A DNA stretch of 64,000 bases. It comes from Clostridiaceae bacterium. GTDB lineage: Bacteria; Bacillota; Clostridia; Saccharofermentanales; DTU023. Shown here one piece after another: positions 58,852 through 64,000 of the stretch; the first letter of the stretch is position 1; the number at the start of each line of letters is the position of its first letter. Made by a program: the position numbers and the translations under genes. Location of the stretch: contig DUVN01000005.1 in NCBI GenBank assembly GCA_012841015.1, positions 62,001 to 126,000 on the forward strand, in the 5' to 3' direction. A model generated the notes under the pieces. The model worked only from the letters and a program-made list of their open reading frames with translations, did not search any database and was not told the origin of the DNA.

Positions 58852-60072
58852 TTATACTCCGTGTCCACAATATTCATAGAATATTCTTGCGTATAGTTCC
58901 GTGCCTCGATATAACTGCTCCAGATCGATAGACTCATTGCTTCGATGTGCCTTTGATAAGTCACCGGGGCCAAAGATAAGAGCGGGAATTTGAAGTCCGT
59001 CCATAATCATCCCCATTTCGCTACCTGCTAAAAAAGTGCCAACAGGTACTTTATCCGGAAAATCAGGATTAATAGCCTTAGATACAAGATCGACAAGCTC
59101 ATTATGACGATCAAGAAATGCCGGTGGGCAGACAGTTGTAATTTTCATCTCTGCTTTGCACTCAGGATATAACATCAAAAATTCACCCAAAAGATTTTCC
59201 ATCTCAGATATTACATCCTCAGTCTCTTCAGTACTTAAAAACCGACGATCTAGTCTCATTTCTGCCCGCTCAGGGATACTGTTTAGCTCTAACCCGGCAC
59301 GTATCATTGTTACCGTCAAAGTTGGACAACCAAGATGTGGATGGATTCGAGGCGAAAGTACATCGGATTGGTACTGCTCAACAACCTGAACAAATTTAGC
59401 ACAGTACGATAATGCGTTGATCCCCTGTTCAGGTAGCGCGGCATGTGCACGTTTTCCAAAAAAAGTAATCCAAAAACCCATAACTCCTTTATGACCAATG
59501 TGAATTTCTAGGTTACTCGGTTCACCCAGCACACATGCACCTATACTTCGAGACGATTTGTGTTCTAAAAATGCTTTCATACCTCTGTTTTGAGTTTCCT
59601 CATCTATGACAAAGGCAAAGAGAATGCTACCCTCTAAGTGAATATTGGCTCGACTTAAGGCTGTGACTGCGCATAATGCTGCGGCAATACTCCCCTTCAT
59701 ATCGACTGAGCCACGTCCGTACAAGCGACCATCGACTATCACAGGATTAAAAGGATCAGAATCCCAATGAGAAATGTGACCAGGAGGAACAACATCCATA
59801 TGACCGCAATACATGATCGTTTGAGCGCTTGGTTCCGTACCGTGAACATATATCAACAAGTTAGATCGATCATCAATCACCGGACAAATCTCATAGTCAA
59901 GCGCATGCGTCCTCGCAAATTCGACTAACTCGTCAACAACACCTTTTTCCTGATCCCCTGAAATACTACTGTCATGACGTATGAGTCGTTCGAGCAAATC
60001 AACTACTTCAGTACGATCCACTGAATCTGAGATCCTCTCAAAAGCTTTTTTCTTGCGCGATGATGAATCCAT
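58852..60072 (-). CDS. M20 family metallo-deacylase (ArgE/DapE type)
   Basis: Metal-binding motifs of M20 are intact: MYCGHMDVVPPG (His 91, Asp 93), YGRGSVDMKGSIAAAL with the bridging Asp, the catalytic and metal Glu pair in VIDEETQNRG, and CVLGEPS. A dimerisation domain follows (HIGHKGVMGFWITFFGKRAHAALPEQGINALSYCAKFVQVVE). These enzymes cleave N-acyl amide bonds such as in N-acetylornithine or N-succinyl-diaminopimelate. The stop lies one base before the lyase gene start, so the products are likely made together. Deacylation of an N-acetylated aminosugar acid is inferred from context. Confidence 0.9.
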   Translation of the reverse strand: MDSSSRKKKAFERISDSVDRTEVVDLLERLIRHDSSISGDQEKGVVDELVEFARTHALDYEICPVIDDRSNLLIYVHGTEPSAQTIMYCGHMDVVPPGHISHWDSDPFNPVIVDGRLYGRGSVDMKGSIAAALCAVTALSRANIHLEGSILFAFVIDEETQNRGMKAFLEHKSSRSIGACVLGEPSNLEIHIGHKGVMGFWITFFGKRAHAALPEQGINALSYCAKFVQVVEQYQSDVLSPRIHPHLGCPTLTVTMIRAGLELNSIPERAEMRLDRRFLSTEETEDVISEMENLLGEFLMLYPECKAEMKITTVCPPAFLDRHNELVDLVSKAINPDFPDKVPVGTFLAGSEMGMIMDGLQIPALIFGPGDLSKAHRSNESIDLEQLYRGTELYARIFYEYCGHGV

Positions 60073-60105
60073 TGCTATATCCGTTCTATCGTTAAACGAA
60101 CGTTG

Positions 60106-60564
60106 TCACTCGATAACTTCAGCAATCAATTCAATTTCAACACTTGCATTTCCCGGCAAACCAGCAACACCGATTGCAGCGCGGGCATGCTGCCCCTTTT
60201 CACCAAAGGCATCTTCTATTAAATCTGAGGCACCGTTTACTATTGATGGCTGATTTCCGTAGTCACCGTACGTATTAACAAATCCCGTCACTTTGATGAT
60301 TCTTAGATTATCTAAGTCAGCGTAAGCGGCAAGTGCGCTAATACAACGTAAACATGCAATTTTTGCAGATTCATACCCGTCATCATCACTTACATCACGT
60401 CCTAATTTGCCAGCATAAAGAAGTTCCCCCTCTACAACTGAAGTCTGGCCTGATGCAAATAACAAGTTACCGGAACGCTGAACAGGAACATAACGAGCTC
60501 CAGGCTTCGGACACTCAACAAGCTGAACACCCATTTCCAGCAATTTACGTTCTACTTGTGTCAT
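60106..60564 (-). CDS. RidA/YjgF family enamine/imine deaminase
   Basis: RidA proteins hydrolyse enamine/imine intermediates released by PLP-dependent dehydratases, giving a 2-oxo acid and ammonia. The family core is clear: GNLLFASGQTSVVEGELLYAGKLGRDVS, VTGFVNTYGDYGNQPSIVNGASDLIEDAFG, and the C-terminal HARAAIGVAGLPGNASVEIELIAEV, which holds the conserved substrate-binding Arg. At 152 residues it is of the longer COG0251 subtype. GGGAGG precedes the ATG. Its place next to a PLP lyase supports direct work on that enzyme's product. Confidence 0.92.
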   Translation of the reverse strand: MTQVERKLLEMGVQLVECPKPGARYVPVQRSGNLLFASGQTSVVEGELLYAGKLGRDVSDDDGYESAKIACLRCISALAAYADLDNLRIIKVTGFVNTYGDYGNQPSIVNGASDLIEDAFGEKGQHARAAIGVAGLPGNASVEIELIAEVIE

Positions 60565-60584
60565 TATAAAAACCTCCCCAAAAT

Positions 60585-61604
60585 CTATCTTTGTACTCTT
60601 CCAGATTTGTCACCTTCCATAAGTCTTTCAATATCGAGTAAACCCACTCGATTAAAATCATGCTCGATGGAATGCTTCAAGCAAGAAGCAGCGACAGCAA
60701 AACACACAGCACGCTGCGGCGCATACGATGAGGCTAAAGCATAAATTAATGCACCAGCAAAAGAATCGCCTGCACCAATTCTATCAACAATGTGAATTCT
60801 ATATTTTGGAGCGAAATGCGCCTGTTCGTCAACATAGAGCATTCCGCTCCAATCATTAATGGTGGCAGAGATACTCCCACGTAATGAAAAAGCAACACCG
60901 ACAAATCCAAATCTATCTGTCAGTTCCTTTGCCATTATTTTGTATCCTTCCTTAGAAAGCTCTCCACTCGTTACATCTGAGTCGCGCAATGAAACACCGA
61001 ACACATCACTTGCATCTGCCTCATTTCCAATCAGGTAGTCGACATATTCCATTAGCTTCGACATGGTTTTTGCGGCTTCACTACGAGACCATAATTTCGC
61101 TCTATAGTTCAGATCACAACTAACAATTAGTCCTTTCGACTTAGCTGCGCGACAGGCAAATTCACATATCTCAGCCAAATTCTTACTGAGTGCAGGAGTA
61201 ATACCAGAAAAATGAAACCAATCAGCATCAGAAAAAACTTGATCCCAGTTGTAATCATCAAGACTCGATTCAGCAATCGCAGAATTCTCACGATCATAAA
61301 TAACCTTCGAAGGTCGATGTGAGTATCCGCGCTCAACAAAATAGATACCGAGTCGCTTTCCACCCTTGGCAACTTGCGAGGTATCCACACCATAACCTCT
61401 CAGCTCACGGATAACCGCATCACCCAAAGCATTGTCAGGCACCTTGGTGACAAAGGTAGCATCTGCACCGTAATTAGCAATGGAAACAGCAACGTTTGCC
61501 TCACTTCCTGCAAAAGAAGCTTCCAGCTCGCCCCGCTGAAATAGCTGAAAGAATCCACTCGGGTTCAATCGCAACATTATTTCCCCAAAAGTAACAACCT
61601 TCAC
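60585..61604 (-). CDS. kdgK: 2-keto-3-deoxygluconate kinase (PfkB family)
   Basis: The PfkB sugar-kinase signatures are FAGSEANVAVSIANYGADATFVTKVPDNALGD near the N-terminus and VDRIGAGDSFAGALIYAL near residue 274, with the catalytic Asp 280. KdgK-like features include RLGIYFVERGYSHRPSKVIYDRENSAIA and DLNYRAKLWS. It would phosphorylate 2-keto-3-deoxyhexonate to KDPG or its epimer. The start is GTG 61604 with only a weak ribosome binding site. It is the first gene of the operon, after a leader of about 330 bases with a short upstream ORF. Confidence 0.9.
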   Translation of the reverse strand: MKVVTFGEIMLRLNPSGFFQLFQRGELEASFAGSEANVAVSIANYGADATFVTKVPDNALGDAVIRELRGYGVDTSQVAKGGKRLGIYFVERGYSHRPSKVIYDRENSAIAESSLDDYNWDQVFSDADWFHFSGITPALSKNLAEICEFACRAAKSKGLIVSCDLNYRAKLWSRSEAAKTMSKLMEYVDYLIGNEADASDVFGVSLRDSDVTSGELSKEGYKIMAKELTDRFGFVGVAFSLRGSISATINDWSGMLYVDEQAHFAPKYRIHIVDRIGAGDSFAGALIYALASSYAPQRAVCFAVAASCLKHSIEHDFNRVGLLDIERLMEGDKSGRVQR

Positions 61605-61853
61605 AATTTTCTTCTCAACCTTCTAAGTCTTTAGCAGACAATTTTGTTAGTGCACAAATGCCCCTCTTCAACAACGATCTTAAAATACATAATCCACTCA
61701 ACTCCTCACGCTACGACGGACGAAAAGACATTCCAATTAGTTGACGCCAATAAACCCATCAATGAGCGAAGAAAAGAGAGACTAGAGATGAGACTGAGAG
61801 AGACGTTAAAATACACAGAAGTAATAACTAAAACAGGAATCACAGCAACACAA

Positions 61854-61895
61854 CTAGTTCCAAACCTCTAGATGCAACCGCAAATACTGTTCCAT
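61854..61895 (-). CDS. Short upstream ORF (leader peptide candidate) before kdgK
   Basis: AGGAGA lies seven bases before an ATG that opens a 13-codon frame, MEQYLRLHLEVWN, ending in TAG. It lies about 50 bases downstream of the transcription start expected from the consensus promoter and 250 bases before kdgK. It could be a leader peptide controlling the operon. No run of regulatory codons is obvious. Too short for the ORF track. Confidence 0.4.
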   Translation of the reverse strand: MEQYLRLHLEVWN

Positions 61896-61942
61896 TTCTC
61901 GGTCTCCTACGTCGTTGCCTTTACTTCTCAAATGATGTAAAT

Positions 61943-61971
61943 ATTATAAGAGTCACGTTAATATTTGTCAA
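61943..61971 (-). promoter_or_regulatory. Consensus promoter of the kdgK operon
   Basis: The minus strand reads TTGACA (61971-61966), 17 bases, TATAAT (61948-61943), a perfect match to the sigma-A consensus. Confidence 0.88.
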
Positions 61972-62152
61972 TAGTTTATATAAAGTCAACAAAATTTGCT
62001 TAATATTTCTAGTTTGCAAAATATTTTATTGAAAAGTCCTCAATGAGTACTTCAGTTCAACAATAATCATTCTGTCAACTATGCATAGAGCTTTCCGGGG
62101 AAAAGCCCCCAATCCTGTGCAATTATTCTAATTAATTAATTTACTCCCTGAG

Positions 62153-63178
62153 CTAATCACTATCAAACCTATTAACCGTAACCATGTCCTTCTGGTCCAA
62201 AGCCTTATACACAGCCTCAACTAACTCAATAGTACGAAGACCATCAATATCATCCGCTCCAACTAGATCACTTCCTTCATTGATATGACGCAAATAATCA
62301 TCAAAAATATCTCCATGTTCCTTAACAATCAAGTTAGGGTAGTGCATTGAAAAATCTTCGTCAGAATATAACTCCAAGCGTTGATTATTGTATAGATCTA
62401 AAAAAGCAGCTCCTCTATTTCCTATAATCCGTAAAGTAACATCGCCCCACATAGGGTTCTCTGCACGTCGTGACCATGAAGCGTCAATCTGAAAAACTGC
62501 CCCCTTCGACATTGTTCCATGCAACACAGCAATGTCTTCAGTTTGAATATTACTGTGTAATGAACGTTTGGCAAAAGCGCTGACTTTTTCAAATTCTTCG
62601 CCAGTAAACCATCTTATTAAGTCTGCAACATGCACCGTATGATCTATGATGCATCCACCACCATTTTTCTCATGTGAAAGAACCCATTCAGGAACTCCTG
62701 GTTCATACATACAACCATGATTAGTTGCAGCGATTGCAAGTATTTTACCTAACGCTCCTTGGTCTATTGCTCTTTTTATACGTTGCACTGATGTATTAAA
62801 ACGACAGGGGAAAGTTGTAATAAATACAACACTATTAGATTTTACAGCCTCATGTATCCTTATTGCGTCATCGACGCTGGTAGCTATAGGTTTGTCACAA
62901 AAAATAACTTTACCAGCCTTTGCTGCTGCAATGCAATCTTCAGCATGACGATAATTTTCAGAGGTGATCAACACTGCATCAATTTCCGGATCTTCTAGCA
63001 ACTCCTCTCGACTTCCACAATATTTCGCATCAAACATAGAAATCCACGGTGCAGCGACCTTTTTATCATCATGGAAAATTGATTTAATCAAAATACGATC
63101 ACACATGTACTTTAAAGCAGGAATATGGTTACCTGTAGCATGTGGATGAGCTAAACTAAGAATACCTAAACGTAACAT
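62153..63178 (-). CDS. Gfo/Idh/MocA family oxidoreductase
   Basis: The N-terminal NAD(P)-binding part contains VLITSENYRHAEDCIAAAKAGKVIFCDKPIATSVDDA, where CDKP is the family's catalytic/cofactor EKP-type motif. The C-terminal half has the GFO_IDH_MocA fold with GGCIIDHTVHVADLIRWFTG, whose Asp and His fit the catalytic positions. Such enzymes oxidise or reduce sugars, inositols or their derivatives. GGAGG lies before the ATG. It follows the 148-residue unknown gene by 21 bases and is probably in one operon with the sugar ABC ATPase at the right edge. Substrate unknown. Confidence 0.9.
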   Translation of the reverse strand: MLRLGILSLAHPHATGNHIPALKYMCDRILIKSIFHDDKKVAAPWISMFDAKYCGSREELLEDPEIDAVLITSENYRHAEDCIAAAKAGKVIFCDKPIATSVDDAIRIHEAVKSNSVVFITTFPCRFNTSVQRIKRAIDQGALGKILAIAATNHGCMYEPGVPEWVLSHEKNGGGCIIDHTVHVADLIRWFTGEEFEKVSAFAKRSLHSNIQTEDIAVLHGTMSKGAVFQIDASWSRRAENPMWGDVTLRIIGNRGAAFLDLYNNQRLELYSDEDFSMHYPNLIVKEHGDIFDDYLRHINEGSDLVGADDIDGLRTIELVEAVYKALDQKDMVTVNRFDSD

Positions 63179-63199
63179 TGCGACCTCCGAAATAAATGA

Positions 63200-63646
63200 T
63201 TAAGACAAATAAGTTGATTTGCGAGTGCTATCTAACGCGTTCGCTATATCCTGCTTAGTATCAATAAAGCAAATGTCTTCAGATAAAAGGTGGCCTTGCG
63301 GAGAACTAAAAGGTTTCCAAATGATCAAAGACTTTTCAGTTACAATTTCAAAATTGCAACTGAAATCCTCTGAAACGTCATCAATAAAAAATCTAGATAT
63401 AGTATTATCGCCAAAAATTCCAATATAAGAGATCGCCCGTTCTGCATTAAGCGGCATAGCCTTCAGTTTCTCAATCCCTGCTAATTTTTCTACACGTTCT
63501 CTCCACATCAGCCAAGTTTCCATCAAACGACCTTCTGGGCACACACATTGGATGTTAATCTGTTCAATGGCACCAAGGTTCTTCTCAACTACAAGTGCAC
63601 AAGCCCGATCCCACGGATGCTCCTCAAAATAGAGCTGGCTTTTCAT
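63200..63646 (-). CDS. Uncharacterised 148-residue protein
   Basis: I do not recognise this protein. It is a well-formed ORF with GGAGGAG directly before the ATG and short gaps to both neighbours, so it is very probably expressed. It has no signal peptide, membrane helix or obvious catalytic motif. It starts MKSQLYFEEHPWDRACALVVEKNLGAIEQINIQCVC and has mixed beta-strand-like segments (SRFFIDDVSEDFSCNFEIVTEKSLIIWKPF). It may be an accessory partner of the adjacent Gfo/Idh enzyme. A detached oxidoreductase C-terminal domain is another possibility. Confidence 0.75.
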   Translation of the reverse strand: MKSQLYFEEHPWDRACALVVEKNLGAIEQINIQCVCPEGRLMETWLMWRERVEKLAGIEKLKAMPLNAERAISYIGIFGDNTISRFFIDDVSEDFSCNFEIVTEKSLIIWKPFSSPQGHLLSEDICFIDTKQDIANALDSTRKSTYLS

Positions 63647-63676
63647 ATCTCCTCCTTCATATTCAGGTAAATAGTC

Positions 63677-64000
63677 TTATTCATTTTTCACATCTAGATG
63701 AGAGGCAAAAGCTCTACTCATAATATTCTCTTCAGTAACATTCTCTGCACTAAACTCACCACTCAATCTGCCTGCTGACAGGACCAATATTCTGTCGCAA
63801 GCACCCATAATTTCAGGTAATTCAGATGAGATTAATATTACAGCCATATTGTCCCTTGCCATCTGCTCTATAAGCTGATGAATTTCCTTTTTTGCACCAA
63901 CATCTATACCACGCGTAGGTTCATCAAGAATTAGTAGTTTGGGATCGCAAGCTAACATTTTCGCAACACAACACTTTTGCTGATTCCCTCCCGACAATCT
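63677..64000 (-). CDS. Sugar ABC transporter ATPase, RbsA/XylG family (C-terminal part only)
   Basis: The frame runs off the right edge. The visible 107 residues start at the signature of the second nucleotide-binding domain (RLSGGNQQKCCVAKMLA), continue with LLILDEPTRGIDVGAKKEIHQLIEQMARDNMAVILISSELPEIMGACDRILVL and end normally. It is a second, distinct sugar ABC system from the AraG-like one at 54507. It would serve the Gfo/Idh gene downstream. Confidence 0.93.
   Translation of the reverse strand, partial: RLSGGNQQKCCVAKMLACDPKLLILDEPTRGIDVGAKKEIHQLIEQMARDNMAVILISSELPEIMGACDRILVLSAGRLSGEFSAENVTEENIMSRAFASHLDVKNE

Larger units (their letters stand above)
61605..62152. other. Long leader and intergenic region upstream of kdgK
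   Basis: About 550 bases without a standard gene. It holds the consensus promoter at 61943-61971, a 13-residue upstream ORF at 61854-61895 and a purine/pyrimidine-biased stretch (GAGAAAAGAGAGACTAG type on the plus strand, 61770-61800). Nearer 62090 is a short G4/C4 hairpin. The plus-strand 75-residue ORF has no ribosome binding site and is rejected. Confidence 0.6.

Noticed and set aside
61644-61871. 75-residue plus-strand ORF in the kdgK leader region
   Set aside because: No ribosome binding site, low complexity, and it overlaps the leader of the opposite-strand operon.

Overview
The window looks like a chromosome segment of a Bacillota (Firmicutes) bacterium, most likely a Clostridia-type lineage. 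The reasons are the gene neighbourhoods ylxM-ffh-rpsP-khpA-rimM-trmD and rnc-smc-ftsY, a CGAAC-N4-GTTC type LexA box at recA, an infC-rpmI-rplT operon with an attenuator in its leader, a split CpsC/CpsD-type Wzz and tyrosine-kinase pair, and strong GGAGG ribosome binding sites. The order or genus cannot be fixed from the sequence alone. Almost everything lies on the minus strand, so transcription runs right to left; only a NYN-domain gene and a PP2C-like gene are on the plus strand.

Layout. 1-1616: edge of an amino-acid (Liv-type) ABC transporter followed by an opine-dehydrogenase family gene, then an AT-rich gap. 2205-20949: dense housekeeping block (tRNA methylation, ribosome assembly, SRP pathway, SMC, RNase III, ACP, phospholipid synthesis, RecA/RecX, MurJ, CinA, FtsK, Nudix). 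20977-30265: RNase HI, tRNA-Pro(GGG), an orphan CpsD/Wzz pair, tRNA-Trp(CCA), pnp, rpsO, a decayed CHAP-domain gene, a TrmH-family methyltransferase, a five-copy array of 55-nt imperfect hairpins, and infC-rpmI-rplT. 30266-37797: Ca2+-type P-ATPase, CNNM/CorC-like protein, NYN-LOTUS protein, SDR and a degenerate membrane-anchored PP2C. 37929-49500: oligopeptide ABC transporter with an M32 carboxypeptidase, an amidohydrolase, two paralogous aspartoacylase/AstE-like deacylases and a LysR regulator. 49659-61604: KDPG-type aldolase, aminotransferase, Lrp, and then a nine-gene operon (kdgK, ridA, M20 deacylase, threonine-synthase-like lyase, MBL hydrolase, SDR, AraG/H/F-like sugar ABC transporter). 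62153-64000: Gfo/Idh oxidoreductase, an unknown small protein and the end of a second sugar ABC ATPase.

How the genes work together. The most striking hypothesis is that 49659-61604 encodes an oxidative, non-phosphorylating route for an (N-acetyl)hexosamine or its aldonate: import by the AraF/G/H-like transporter, C1 oxidation (SDR), lactone opening (MBL), N-deacylation (M20), PLP-dependent dehydration/deamination to 2-keto-3-deoxyhexonate with RidA clearing the enamine/imine, KdgK phosphorylation and Eda-type cleavage to pyruvate and glyceraldehyde-3-phosphate. The operon has a perfect consensus promoter and a long leader with a short upstream ORF. The second accessory unit (37929-49500) reads as uptake and cleavage of peptides and N-acyl amino acids.

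Motifs and coordinates were read by eye from the sequence and ORF track. Family assignments rest on recognisable motifs, not on database searches.
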